64,000 nt of DNA from Streptomyces griseoviridis (GTDB lineage: Bacteria; Actinomycetota; Actinomycetes; Streptomycetales; Streptomycetaceae). The DNA is taken from assembly GCF_005222485.1 (NCBI RefSeq), contig NZ_CP029078.1:8495501-8559500 (forward strand). The letters are read 5' to 3'. The notes beneath the pieces were generated by a model. The model had not been told where the DNA came from. It saw only the letters and a list, made by a program, of their open reading frames with translations, and searched no databases. Made by a program: the position numbers and the translations under genes. This document shows, one piece after another, positions 16,988-25,458 of the stretch. Position 1 is the stretch's first letter; each line of letters starts with the position of its first letter.

Positions 16988-18187
16988 TCAGTTGAACGGG
17001 TCGAGGGTGAGCGTCGCGGACTGCGGGTTGCCGTCGTTCACCAGCGACTCGTGGTTGCCGACGTCGTCGAAGGCGAAGGCGTACGCCTTGCCGTCCGCCA
17101 TCCGGGCGTGGATGGCGCGGGCGTACTGGTTGGTCACGCCGTCCTGGTAGAAACCGGTCGCCGAGGAGTCCGGCTGGCTCGCGTTGGTGAGCAGCGTGGT
17201 GCGGTTGTACCCGGCGCACAGGGTCCGTGAGATCGGGCCGCGCACCTGGTCGTTGGGGGCGTCGAGCAGCTTGTGGCAGCCGAAGACGCTGTCCGCGTCG
17301 GGCTTCTGGAAACTGGTGACGACCGCGCCCGAACTGTTGGTGAAGTTCATGGTGTTGCCCGACACCTTGCCGAAGTACTTGGTGTTGGGCTGGTCGCCGA
17401 AGGGCGTGACGGTCAGCGTCGACGACGCGTACTTCTGCCAGACCCGGTTGATGTAGTCGTCCATCACGGAGGCGGGCAGCGCGCCCGACTCCAGGCCGTG
17501 GCCCGGCGCCAGCGCCCGCAGCACCGTGCCGTCGGACCGCGTCTGCACCAGTTGCGCCCAGCCGCCCGAGCGGCCGCGCAGGTCGCTCAGCACCCCGTTG
17601 TAGCCGCCCGACTTGAGGTGGCCGGTGGTGACCGTGGAGCCGTCGGCCCGCTGCACGCCGACCGCGTAGGGCGCCGAGAACATGTCGACCTGCGTGCTGT
17701 TGAGCCAGATGCCGGCGTCGTTGAGCGTGTACTCGGACCAGTTGAAGAGGATGTCGTGGTTGGGGTCGGTCGGGTTCTGCACGGCGGGCTGGACCAGTCC
17801 GCCGGTCGTCAGCTTGAACACCAGCTTCTGGCCGTAGGAGAAGTAGACCCGGCCGGAGAACTTCGGGAGCCTGACGGTCTTGGACTGGCCGCTCGCCGGA
17901 CCGGCGATGGACGCGTCCGGCGCGGGGGTCGGCGGGTTGCCGCCGGCCGGCCAGGCGTGGAAGGTGCCGTTCGCGTCCGCCCAGCCCTGCTGCCCGGTGG
18001 AGAGCTGGGTGCCGATGATGTAGACGTAGACCGCGTCGCCGCGACCGGAGTTGTTGACGAGCTTGAGCGGAATGGTCGCGGGCACCGCGGCGTCCGCGGA
18101 CGACGGTGCCTGCACCGAGAGAACCGCGGTGAGCAGCGCCGCCGCCGCGGCCGGTGCCAGCAGACGGCGCGTGAGCTTTCGTCGCAC
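16988..18187 (-). CDS. Secreted GH64-family beta-1,3-glucanase
   Basis: A 399-residue protein of the laminaripentaose-producing beta-1,3-glucanase family (glycoside hydrolase 64, thaumatin-like fold). A signal peptide covers about residues 1-33 (twin-Arg-rich start, hydrophobic AAAAALLTAVLSV, cleavage near SADA-AVP). Family blocks seen are PLKLVNNSG, VYVYIIGTQ, VYFSYGQKL, DILFNWSEYTLND, VDMFSAPYAVG and FGCHKLLDAPND. It hydrolyses fungal cell-wall or callose glucan outside the cell. The GTG at 18187 follows GGAGGTGGAG. The palindrome at 18245-18258 lies just upstream and suggests sugar-responsive repression. Confidence 0.88.
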   Translation of the reverse strand: MRRKLTRRLLAPAAAAALLTAVLSVQAPSSADAAVPATIPLKLVNNSGRGDAVYVYIIGTQLSTGQQGWADANGTFHAWPAGGNPPTPAPDASIAGPASGQSKTVRLPKFSGRVYFSYGQKLVFKLTTGGLVQPAVQNPTDPNHDILFNWSEYTLNDAGIWLNSTQVDMFSAPYAVGVQRADGSTVTTGHLKSGGYNGVLSDLRGRSGGWAQLVQTRSDGTVLRALAPGHGLESGALPASVMDDYINRVWQKYASSTLTVTPFGDQPNTKYFGKVSGNTMNFTNSSGAVVTSFQKPDADSVFGCHKLLDAPNDQVRGPISRTLCAGYNRTTLLTNASQPDSSATGFYQDGVTNQYARAIHARMADGKAYAFAFDDVGNHESLVNDGNPQSATLTLDPFN

Positions 18188-18244
18188 GCTCCACCTCCGT
18201 GTGTGTGGGGGGATCACCCGAGGGGATTGGTCCGTACCTCGCTC

Positions 18245-18258
18245 TGAGAGCGCTCTCA
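18245..18258. promoter_or_regulatory. CebR-like LacI-family operator upstream of the glucanase
   Basis: The perfect 14-bp palindrome TGAGAGCGCTCTCA lies 58-71 bp upstream of the glucanase start. It differs by one symmetrical base pair from the known Streptomyces CebR box TGGGAGCGCTCCCA, which represses cello-oligosaccharide genes. The central AGCGCT is typical of LacI-family sites. A beta-glucan-oligomer-sensing LacI regulator encoded elsewhere is inferred. Confidence 0.7.
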
Positions 18259-18315
18259 AAGTCGCACCGGAGTTGCGTGCATGTCAATAAGCGGAACGTG
18301 CGCGCACCGGAGGAA

Positions 18316-18339
18316 GCCCACGGGAGATCACCCGTGGGC
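18316..18339 (-). terminator. Terminator after the dienelactone-hydrolase gene
   Basis: A perfect 9-bp stem (GCCCACGGG / CCCGTGGGC) with a 6-nt loop lies 16 bp beyond the stop of the minus-strand gene at 18355. Confidence 0.65.
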
Positions 18340-18354
18340 GCCCTCGGCGGAAGA

Positions 18355-19110
18355 TCAGAAGGTGCGGGCCAGCAGGTCCAGCAGCGCGGCCCAGTGCCGC
18401 TCCGTGGCCTTCTCGTCGTAGGCGTCCGTGTCCGCCTGGGTGTAGCCGTGGTGGGCTCCCGGATACACCTCGCACCGGTGCCGCACACCGGCCGCGGTGA
18501 GCGTCTCCTCCAGCAGCCGCTGCTGCTCGGGCGGCATCGAGGAGTCCTCGTCGGCGTGGCCGAAGTACAGCTCGGCCGTGATGTTCCCGGCCACCAGATG
18601 CGGGCTGTCCGGCTGGTCCGTCGCCAGCCTGCCGCCGTGGAAACCGGCGGCGGCCGCGACCCGGGCCGGGTAGGTGCCCGCGGTCAGCAGCGCCAGCCTG
18701 GCCCCCATGCAGTAACCGGTCAGCGCGACCGGACCGTCCGCCACCAGCGGCGACTCGGCCAGCCACTGGAGGTAGGAGCCCGCGTCCCGCACGGACATCT
18801 CGGCGGTCAGCGCCCCCATCACCGGGCCGATCTGCCCGAAGATCTCCGGCCGGGCCGACAGATCGATGAACTCCGGCAGATCGAACAGCGGGGTGCGCCC
18901 GCTGCGGTAGAAGACGTTCGGCACCAGGACCGTGTACCCGGCCGCGGCGAGCCGGTCGGCCATCGACCTCAGCTGCGGGCGCAGACCGAAGGCGTCCTGG
19001 TAGAGCAGCACACCGGGGTGCGGGAGCCCGTCGTCGGGATGCGCCAGATACGCGTCGGCGACGCCGTCCTCGGTCGTGATGTCAACGGCGGTTCCCTGTA
19101 CGGAGGTCAT
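18355..19110 (-). CDS. Dienelactone hydrolase-family protein
   Basis: A 251-residue alpha/beta hydrolase. The nucleophile elbow is GYCMG with Cys134, as in dienelactone hydrolases rather than the usual serine. Asp187 (GHADED) and His220/221 (PGAHHGY) complete the triad. The VLLYQDAFGLRP start is typical of the family, which opens enol-lactones in aromatic degradation and related esters. No other aromatic-pathway gene is adjacent, so its true substrate is uncertain. ATG start at 19110. Confidence 0.87.
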   Translation of the reverse strand: MTSVQGTAVDITTEDGVADAYLAHPDDGLPHPGVLLYQDAFGLRPQLRSMADRLAAAGYTVLVPNVFYRSGRTPLFDLPEFIDLSARPEIFGQIGPVMGALTAEMSVRDAGSYLQWLAESPLVADGPVALTGYCMGARLALLTAGTYPARVAAAAGFHGGRLATDQPDSPHLVAGNITAELYFGHADEDSSMPPEQQRLLEETLTAAGVRHRCEVYPGAHHGYTQADTDAYDEKATERHWAALLDLLARTF

Positions 19111-19237
19111 GGCGAAAGGTGCCTCTCAGCGCGGTCGGCGGCGAGCGGGTCGCCGGCCCGTGGGGGGTCGGGCCGCGCACATCGTTGCACGGACCACCCA
19201 CCGGGCCGGGACCACCCCCGCCGCCACCCGGCGAGCC

Positions 19238-19858
19238 TCACTCGAACCGCGTCGGGTCCCCCGCGCCGACCCGCACGATCTCCGCCTCGCCGCTGGAGAA
19301 GTCGATGACCGTGGTCGGCTCCGTGCCGCACTCCCCGCTGTCGACGACCGCGTCGAGGACATGGTCGAGCCGGTCCTTGATCTCCCAGCCCTGGGTCAGC
19401 GGCTCCTCCTCGTCGGGCAGCAGCAGCGTGCTGGACAGCAGCGGCTCACCCAGCTCCGTCAGGAGCGCCTGGGTGACGACATGGTCCGGGATGCGCACCC
19501 CCACCGTCTTCTTCTTCGGGTGCTGGAGCATCCGCGGCACCTCACGGGTCGCCGGCAGGATGAACGTGTAGCTGCCCGGCGTGGACGCCTTGATCGCCCG
19601 GAACACGTCGTTGTCGATCCGCACGAACTGGCCCAGCTGGGCGAAGTCCTGGCACACCAGCGTGAAGTGGTGCCGGTCGTCGAGCCGCCGGATCGCGCGG
19701 ATCCGGTCGATGCCGTCCCGGCTGCCGAGACGGCAGCCCAGCGCGTAGCAGGAGTCCGTCGGGTACGCGACGAGCGCGTCCGCGCGGATGAGGTCCGCGA
19801 CCTGGTTGATGGTGCGCGCCTGGGGGTTGTCCGGGTGCACGTCGAAGTACTTGGCCAT
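19238..19858 (-). CDS. YciO/YrdC/Sua5-family threonylcarbamoyl-AMP synthase-like protein
   Basis: A 206-residue protein close to Escherichia coli YciO in length and start (MAKYFDVHPDNPQARTINQ). It has the nucleotide-binding pocket blocks VAYPTDSCYALGC, HHFTLVCQDF, YTFILPATREVPR and VGVRIPDH. YrdC-domain proteins make the threonylcarbamoyl-AMP used for the t6A tRNA modification; YciO paralogues are much less active, so the cellular role is not certain. It is transcribed toward the hydrolase gene, 127 bp away. Confidence 0.85.
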   Translation of the reverse strand: MAKYFDVHPDNPQARTINQVADLIRADALVAYPTDSCYALGCRLGSRDGIDRIRAIRRLDDRHHFTLVCQDFAQLGQFVRIDNDVFRAIKASTPGSYTFILPATREVPRMLQHPKKKTVGVRIPDHVVTQALLTELGEPLLSSTLLLPDEEEPLTQGWEIKDRLDHVLDAVVDSGECGTEPTTVIDFSSGEAEIVRVGAGDPTRFE

Positions 19859-19999
19859 CCACCGAGCCTATTGCGTCGGCCGGACACCGCCACGCGGGAG
19901 ACTCCCCGCCCCCCGGCGCCCCGGTCACGGCGCGGGCCCGGTGGGGTAACGTCCCCGAGCGCACGCCGCGCCCGATCCGACCCACGGGAGGAAGCCGAC

Positions 20000-21520
20000 A
20001 TGGCCGGCCGACAGGACGGGGGCCGGCGGGCGCCGGGCCCTGAAGCCGACCCCTGGGCCAGGGAACTCCTCGACCAGCTGCGGCCCGGCGGCCGGGACCC
20101 GCGCAAGGTCGTCGCCTGGCTGGCCGACGCGGTCACCGGCACGGCCGGCCTGCTGGACGGCTCAGGCGCGCTCCTCGCCGGCTCACCCGCCCCCGTGGAC
20201 CGCGCCCTCCTCGCCGACCTCGCCTCCGGCCGGATCGCGTCCGCCTCCTGCCAGGAGGCCGGCCGCCACCAGCGTCTGGTCCGCGTCGCCCACCCCGACC
20301 ACCCCGCCGTCGCCGTCCTCGCCGTCGACCGCGCCGACCCCTTCGACCGGCGCGGCGCCGACATCGTCAGCCGCACCGCGCAGGTCCTCGAACTGCTGCT
20401 CGCCGCACGGGGGACCGCCACCGCCGGACGGCGGCTGCGCCGCGCCACCGCCGACCTGCGGCTCGCCATCCTGCAACTGCTGATGGTCGAGGACACCGTC
20501 TCCGCCCGCCGGGTCGCCGCCGGATTCTGGCCAGGACTCCTCGACACCGACACCGCGCGCGTCTACGTCCTGGAGGCGTACGCGCGGGAACGCGACCGGA
20601 TCGCCGAGGAGTGCCTCGACGCCACCCGCGAACGCGCCCTCGTCGTGCGCTGCCCGGCCGTCGACCGGCACGTCATCGTCCTCACCCCGCACGACACCGC
20701 GGCCGACCAACTGCGCTCCGTGGCCGGACGACGGCCGGGCACCTTCCTCGGCGGCAGCACCCCGCAGCGCCTCGCCCGCACCGCCACCGCCTACGGCCAG
20801 GCCGTCAGCGCCCTCGCCGTCGCCCGGTTCAGCCCCGACCACCAAGCCGTCTACGCCGAACGCACCCACCCCGAACGCCTCATGGACCCGGCCGCCCTGC
20901 ACCACTGGGCCACCCGCCTGCTGCGCCCCCTCGACCGCCTCGCCCACCACACCCGCGCCGAACTCCTCGCCACCACCCGGCTCGGCCTGGAGTTCACCGC
21001 CGTCAGCGCCGCCAAGATCATGGGCGTCAGCCGCAACACCGTGCGCGCCCGCATGGAACGCCTGGAGACGCTCCTCGACGCGGACCTCTCCGACCTCACC
21101 GTCCGCGCCGTCGTCCACCTGGCCCTCAACGCGGAGGCCGGCGGGGACGACCGGGACCGGGCCGACGAGAGGCCCGACGTCGCCGGTCTCGCCGACCTGC
21201 TCGGCGGCGGCGCCCTGCGGGGCTGGGCGAGCGGACTGCTCGGCAGGCTCGACCCGGACGCCCGCGACCTGCGGCGCACCCTGCGCGCCTGGATCGCGGA
21301 GGGCGGCAACGCCGAACGGGCCGCGCAGCGCCTCGGGTTCCACCCGCAGACCGTCCGTGAGCACGTCCGGGCCGCCGAACCCGTCCTGGAACGCCAGCTC
21401 CTGGCCGGCGGCAGCGACCTGTACGAGGCCGTCCTCGCCCATCTCGCCCTCGGCACCCTCGACGCGCCCGCGCTGCCCAGGACAGACCCGGGCCCACCGG
21501 ACGCACCTGTGCACGGGTGA
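20000..21520 (+). CDS. PucR/CdaR-type regulator with two C-terminal HTH segments
   Basis: A 506-residue regulator. The N-terminal half holds a GAF-like sensor (LLDGSGALLAGSPAPVD to LAVDRADPFDRRGAD). The second half carries two helix-turn-helix segments of the PucR C-terminal type: AAKIMGVSRNTVRARMERLETLL near residues 335-355 and AAQRLGFHPQTVREHVRAAEPVL near 440-462. Two copies are typical of Streptomyces PucR-like proteins that regulate secondary metabolism or nitrogen use. The ATG at 20000 follows GGGAGGAAG. Targets are not evident; conservon 1 lies convergent downstream. Confidence 0.83.
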   Translation: MAGRQDGGRRAPGPEADPWARELLDQLRPGGRDPRKVVAWLADAVTGTAGLLDGSGALLAGSPAPVDRALLADLASGRIASASCQEAGRHQRLVRVAHPDHPAVAVLAVDRADPFDRRGADIVSRTAQVLELLLAARGTATAGRRLRRATADLRLAILQLLMVEDTVSARRVAAGFWPGLLDTDTARVYVLEAYARERDRIAEECLDATRERALVVRCPAVDRHVIVLTPHDTAADQLRSVAGRRPGTFLGGSTPQRLARTATAYGQAVSALAVARFSPDHQAVYAERTHPERLMDPAALHHWATRLLRPLDRLAHHTRAELLATTRLGLEFTAVSAAKIMGVSRNTVRARMERLETLLDADLSDLTVRAVVHLALNAEAGGDDRDRADERPDVAGLADLLGGGALRGWASGLLGRLDPDARDLRRTLRAWIAEGGNAERAAQRLGFHPQTVREHVRAAEPVLERQLLAGGSDLYEAVLAHLALGTLDAPALPRTDPGPPDAPVHG

Positions 21521-21632
21521 GCCCTCCAGGCCCTCCGGCGGGCACCGGTGCGCTACCCGCGCCGCGGCCCTGGACGTAAGTTCGACGAACGCGGGGGAAC
21601 GACCGGAACGGGGGGCCGGTCGACCCCCGCGC

Positions 21633-22865
21633 TCAGCCCTCGAGCAGCACCGGTATCTCCTGCCAGCCGTACGCGATGAACGACGGCGTCTGCCGCAGCT
21701 CCCCGGCGCCGACCGCCAGCCGCATCCCCGGGAAGCGCTCGAACAGCGCGGGCAGCGCCGTCAGCGCCTCCAGCCGGGCGAGCGGGGCACCCACGCACCG
21801 GTGCACCCCGATCCCGAACGACAGATGGTCGTCCGCACCGCGCGCCGCGTCGAAGACGCCCGCGCCCTGCCCGTAGCGCGCCGGGTCGAGCCCCGCCGCC
21901 GCGTACGTGGTGATGATGGCGTCGCCCGCCGGGACCGTCACCCCCGCGACCTCGATGTCCCGCACCGCGAACCGCAGCGGCAGCGCCGCGATCGACGGAT
22001 GCACCCGCAGCGTCTCCTCCACCACGGCGTCCCAACCGGTCCTCCCCGCCCGGACGGCGGCCGACTGGTCCGGGTCGCGCAGCAGCGCCGCGACCGCGTT
22101 GCCGATCAGGTTCACGGTCGTCTCGAACCCGGCGCCGATCACCAGCAGCAGCGTGTACAGGAGTTCGTCGTCGCTGAGCCGGTCGCCGTCCTCGTCCCGC
22201 ACCCGGATCAGCTCGGTCGTCAGATCGTCCCCGGGGTGCGCGACCCGGTACGCGATCAGCGCGGGCAGCACCGTGGCGATCTGCCGCTGCACGGACGCCC
22301 CGTGCTCGGGACTGGGATCGGAGGTGTCCATGATGTCCGCGATCAGCCGCCCGGTGTCCGCCGCCAACGCGTCCGGCACACCGAACAGTTCGCAGATGAT
22401 CCGCATCGGCAGCGGGTGCGCGAACCCCGCCCTGACGTCCACCACCGCGCCGTCCGCGCCGGCCGCCGCGAGACCGTCGAGCAGCTCCGCGGTGATCGCC
22501 TCCACCCGGGCCCGCATCGCCTCGGTGCGCCGGAGCGTGAAACTCGGCGCCACCAGCTTGCGCAGCCTGGCGTGGTCGGGCCCGTACGTGGAGAGCATGT
22601 TGACGACCCCGACCCAGCCGAGGATCCAGGCCCACGAGGGATGGTCGCCGACCTCGGGCCACAGCCGCCAGTGCAGCCGCGGGTCCCTGCTGACCCGCGG
22701 GTCCAGGAGCAGCTCCTTGAGCGTGTCGTACCCGGTCGGCGCCCACGCCGGTATGCCGCCGGGCAGCTCCACCGGGACGATCGGCCCCAGGGCGCGCAGC
22801 CGGGCGCACTCGGCGGCGATGTCGGCGCCGAACGGGTCGAGGGCGATGCGGTCGGTGACGGTCAC
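21633..22865 (-). CDS. Cytochrome P450 of conservon 1 (normal motifs, CYP154-like position)
   Basis: A 410-residue P450 with complete motifs: AGFETT in the I-helix (245-250), ExxR as Glu284-Thr-Leu-Arg287, and the haem loop SFGIGVHRCVGAPLAR with Cys357. Its GTG start overlaps the stop of the preceding P450 (GTGA), so it is the last gene of the cvnA-B-C-D-P450-P450 operon. In Streptomyces conservons, a normal P450 (often CYP154) commonly pairs with a CYP157-type enzyme, as here. No ferredoxin gene is in this operon. Substrate unknown; subfamily is inferred from context. Confidence 0.92.
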   Translation of the reverse strand: MTVTDRIALDPFGADIAAECARLRALGPIVPVELPGGIPAWAPTGYDTLKELLLDPRVSRDPRLHWRLWPEVGDHPSWAWILGWVGVVNMLSTYGPDHARLRKLVAPSFTLRRTEAMRARVEAITAELLDGLAAAGADGAVVDVRAGFAHPLPMRIICELFGVPDALAADTGRLIADIMDTSDPSPEHGASVQRQIATVLPALIAYRVAHPGDDLTTELIRVRDEDGDRLSDDELLYTLLLVIGAGFETTVNLIGNAVAALLRDPDQSAAVRAGRTGWDAVVEETLRVHPSIAALPLRFAVRDIEVAGVTVPAGDAIITTYAAAGLDPARYGQGAGVFDAARGADDHLSFGIGVHRCVGAPLARLEALTALPALFERFPGMRLAVGAGELRQTPSFIAYGWQEIPVLLEG

Positions 22866-24100
22866 GACGGGTCTCCGGGCTGGTCGGGGGAGCGGGGGGT
22901 GAACCGGACGGGCAGGGCGGTGAGCGACCGGTGGAAGGGGCCCGGCCGCCAGCCCAGGCGCTCACGGGGCAGGACGGGGTCGAGATCGGGCAGCCACTGG
23001 GTGAGCCGCTCGATCGCCTCCGTCGCGATGAGCAGCGTGTGCTGCCGCACCGGGCACGCGTGCGGGCCCGCCGACCAGGACAGATGCGAGGCGTCCTTGG
23101 GATGCCTGCCGGAGGTGACCTCGCGTTCGGCGAAGTGCGCCATCGCCCCGTAGGAGACCACCACCGGGACCGCCGCCCTGATCCACGCCCCGTGGAACGT
23201 CACCGGGCGGCGCGCGTAGTGGATGCCGTAGTTGGCGAGCGGCGTCTCGTGGTGCAGCACCTCGACGACGGCGTCCATCACCGGGCGGGCGCCCGAGGTG
23301 AGCGTCGAGTAGTACAGCGCGTTGCCGAGGATCCTGGACAGCGCGTTCGACACCAGGTTCGCGGTCGGCTCGTGCCCCGCGCCGAGCGTGAGGAACACCT
23401 GCCAGGTGACCTCCTCCGGGGTCAGCGCGGCCGGATGGTCGAGCAGCCAGCTCGGCAGGTCGTCGCCGCGCGACTGCGACTTGGCCGCGATCAGCTCCAG
23501 CACATATCCGCCGAACTCCGCCTCGCCCGCGGCGGCCTGGGCACCGCCCTCCATCATTTTGCCGAGCGCCGCGTCGAGCCGGCCGCTGTGGCTGTCCGGC
23601 AGCCCGAAGAGGCTGTTGAAGACCAGGGCCATCAGCGGCCTGGCGAAGTCGGCCACCAGATCGGCCTCGCCGCGCGGCCCGAACCGGCCCACCAGGACCC
23701 GCACCGCCCGGTGCACCCTGGCCCGCAGGTCGTGCGGCTCGATCCGGGCGAAGGTGTCGATCAGGGAGTTGCGGTAGCGGAGGTGGTCGACCCCGTCCGA
23801 GAACAGCGAGTTGGGCCGCCAGCGCATCATCCCGAGCACCGGCGAGTCGTCGGGGACCGTCGACTCCCAGGGCCGCGGATCGTGCGAGAACGCCTCGTCG
23901 TCGCCGAGCAGATCGAGGGCGGCCCGCCGGTCCGTGACCACATAGGCGGGCACACCGGGCGCCAACTCCGCCCACCCGACCGGGCCTTGCGAGCGCAGCG
24001 CGGTGTAGTAGCGGGACGGGTCGCGGGCGAAGCCGTCCTCCCACAGCCGTACGGGCACCGAACGGGAGAAGTCCTGCCGGGCGGCGGGATAGGTGGTCAC
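22862..24100 (-). CDS. Non-canonical conservon P450, CYP157-like, lacking the ExxR arginine
   Basis: A 412-residue P450-fold protein. The I-helix reads AGHEPT (241-246), and the haem ligand Cys349 is in LSWSAGPHACPVRQ, where a proline replaces the usual glycine after the cysteine. The K-helix reads Glu280-Val-Leu-His283, so histidine replaces the arginine of ExxR. Loss of that arginine is known for the CYP157 family found in Streptomyces conservons. GTGA overlaps join it to the GTPase gene upstream and the second P450 downstream. It may be a structural or signalling partner rather than an ordinary oxygenase; that is inference. Confidence 0.9.
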   Translation of the reverse strand: MTTYPAARQDFSRSVPVRLWEDGFARDPSRYYTALRSQGPVGWAELAPGVPAYVVTDRRAALDLLGDDEAFSHDPRPWESTVPDDSPVLGMMRWRPNSLFSDGVDHLRYRNSLIDTFARIEPHDLRARVHRAVRVLVGRFGPRGEADLVADFARPLMALVFNSLFGLPDSHSGRLDAALGKMMEGGAQAAAGEAEFGGYVLELIAAKSQSRGDDLPSWLLDHPAALTPEEVTWQVFLTLGAGHEPTANLVSNALSRILGNALYYSTLTSGARPVMDAVVEVLHHETPLANYGIHYARRPVTFHGAWIRAAVPVVVSYGAMAHFAEREVTSGRHPKDASHLSWSAGPHACPVRQHTLLIATEAIERLTQWLPDLDPVLPRERLGWRPGPFHRSLTALPVRFTPRSPDQPGDPS

Positions 24101-24702
24101 CTGGGCTCCGAGGGGTGGCGGTCGACGAGGCGCTGCACCAGGGCGAGCAGCGCGTCGAGCGAGGATCCGGCGTCACGCGCGTCACAGGTGACCATCGGCG
24201 TCGCCGGTTCCAGGTCGAGGGCGGCGCGCAGCTGTTCGGGGGTGTGGTGGCGGGGCGCGTCCGGGAAGGCGTTGAAGGCGACCGCGTACGGCAGACCCGT
24301 CTCCTCCACCAGCCCGAGCACGTCGAAGGAGGCGTCGATCCTGCGGCTGTCCACCAGGACGAGCGCCCCCAGCGCCCCGTACGCGATGTCGTCCCACAAC
24401 TGCCGGAACCGCTGCTGCCCGGGGGTGCCGAACAGGTACAGCACGACGCCGTCCGGCAGGCTGATCCGGCCGAAGTCGACGGCGACGGTCGTGGTGGTCT
24501 TCTCCCGCACCCCGTCCAGGTCGTCGATGCCCGCCGACGCCTCGGTGAGCCGCTCCTCGGTGTGCAGCGGCCTGATCTCCGACACCGAGTCGATCAGGGT
24601 CGTCTTGCCCACCCCGAACGGGCCCGCGACCAGGATCTTCACCAGGTCGGCCGCGGTGTCGGGGAGGTGGATGCCGCTAGTGCTTGAGGGAGCGGAGGCC
24701 AT
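24097..24702 (-). CDS. cvnD: Conservon GTPase, CvnD family
   Basis: A 201-residue small GTP-binding protein of the conservon type. It has the P-loop GPFGVGKTT (27-35), the family block KTTTTVAVDFGRI as switch region, and LFGTPGQQRF where the G3 motif lies. CvnD acts with the roadblock protein CvnB and kinase-like CvnA at the membrane in a switch that affects development and secondary metabolism in S. coelicolor (cvn9 is the best-studied case). It overlaps cvnC by 26 bp and the P450 gene by 4 bp. Confidence 0.93.
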   Translation of the reverse strand: MASAPSSTSGIHLPDTAADLVKILVAGPFGVGKTTLIDSVSEIRPLHTEERLTEASAGIDDLDGVREKTTTTVAVDFGRISLPDGVVLYLFGTPGQQRFRQLWDDIAYGALGALVLVDSRRIDASFDVLGLVEETGLPYAVAFNAFPDAPRHHTPEQLRAALDLEPATPMVTCDARDAGSSLDALLALVQRLVDRHPSEPR

Positions 24703-25039
24703 CGGCGACTCTCTTCAGCAGGTCGGGGTCGAACCGTTCGGCGGGCGGCACCGGAGGGCGGGCCAGCAGCAGTTCGCGGTCGAGGAGCGCGGCGGCGAGC
24801 ACCTGGAGCGCCGACACCGGCAGCCGCAGCAGCGCCGCCGCCTCCACCACCGTCAGCGATCCGCCGTCCAGGACGTCCAGGAGGGCGAGTTGGGCCGCGG
24901 GCAGACCGGCCCCCGACGGTGGTGCGCCGACGGCGGTGAGGACCGACAGGCGGTCGAGGCGGGCCCGGCCGGAACCGGCCAGACCGCCGGTCGACAGATA
25001 CGCGGGGACCAGGGGACGGCCGCCACGGCGGCCGGTCAT
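24677..25039 (-). CDS. cvnC: Conservon DUF742 protein, CvnC family
   Basis: A 120-residue DUF742 protein. It begins RRGGRPLVPAYLSTGG, then shows LPAAQLALLDVLDGGSLTVVEAAALLRLPVSALQVLAAALLDRELLLARPP, a winged-helix-like segment, and ends in LLKRVADGLRSLKH. The ATG overlaps the cvnB stop (ATGA). Its biochemical role is not established; it always sits between cvnB and cvnD. Confidence 0.92.
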   Translation of the reverse strand: MTGRRGGRPLVPAYLSTGGLAGSGRARLDRLSVLTAVGAPPSGAGLPAAQLALLDVLDGGSLTVVEAAALLRLPVSALQVLAAALLDRELLLARPPVPPAERFDPDLLKRVADGLRSLKH

Positions 25040-25458
25040 GCCGACGCGCCGCCGTCGCCGCCCCGGGGCGCCGCGCTCATCGCCTTCTCGCCCAGCCGCG
25101 CCACCTGGGAGTGCACCCGGTGCGCCAGCAGATCGAGCCGGACCTCGTTCGAGCCGTAGGCCGCCACACAGGTGCCGTGGTCGGTCGGCACGATCAGCAC
25201 ATAGCCGTGGTCCGACTCGATCACCACCTGACGGACCTCGGCGTCGTCGCGGTCGGCGAACGCCGCCGCCGCGGTGCGGGCCGCGCCCTGCACGGTGCTG
25301 GTGATCGCGGCGACCCGTTCCGCGGTCGGCCGCGACAGCGCGTCCGTGTACCCGGTGACGAGGCCGTCCCTGGTCAGCAGGGCGGCGGCCACCACGTGCG
25401 GTACCTGGAGTATCGGATCGAGCACCCATGCCGTGTCGCCCGTCTGGCGGCTGGTCAT
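25036..25458 (-). CDS. cvnB: Conservon roadblock/LC7 protein, CvnB family
   Basis: A 140-residue roadblock/LC7-domain protein. Members typically act as GTPase regulators, here for CvnD. The core fold is seen as VVAAALLTRDGLVTGYTDAL, then AERVAAITSTVQGAARTAA and HGYVLIVPTDHGTCVAAYG. ATGA overlaps link it to cvnA upstream and cvnC downstream. Confidence 0.9.
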   Translation of the reverse strand: MTSRQTGDTAWVLDPILQVPHVVAAALLTRDGLVTGYTDALSRPTAERVAAITSTVQGAARTAAAAFADRDDAEVRQVVIESDHGYVLIVPTDHGTCVAAYGSNEVRLDLLAHRVHSQVARLGEKAMSAAPRGGDGGASA

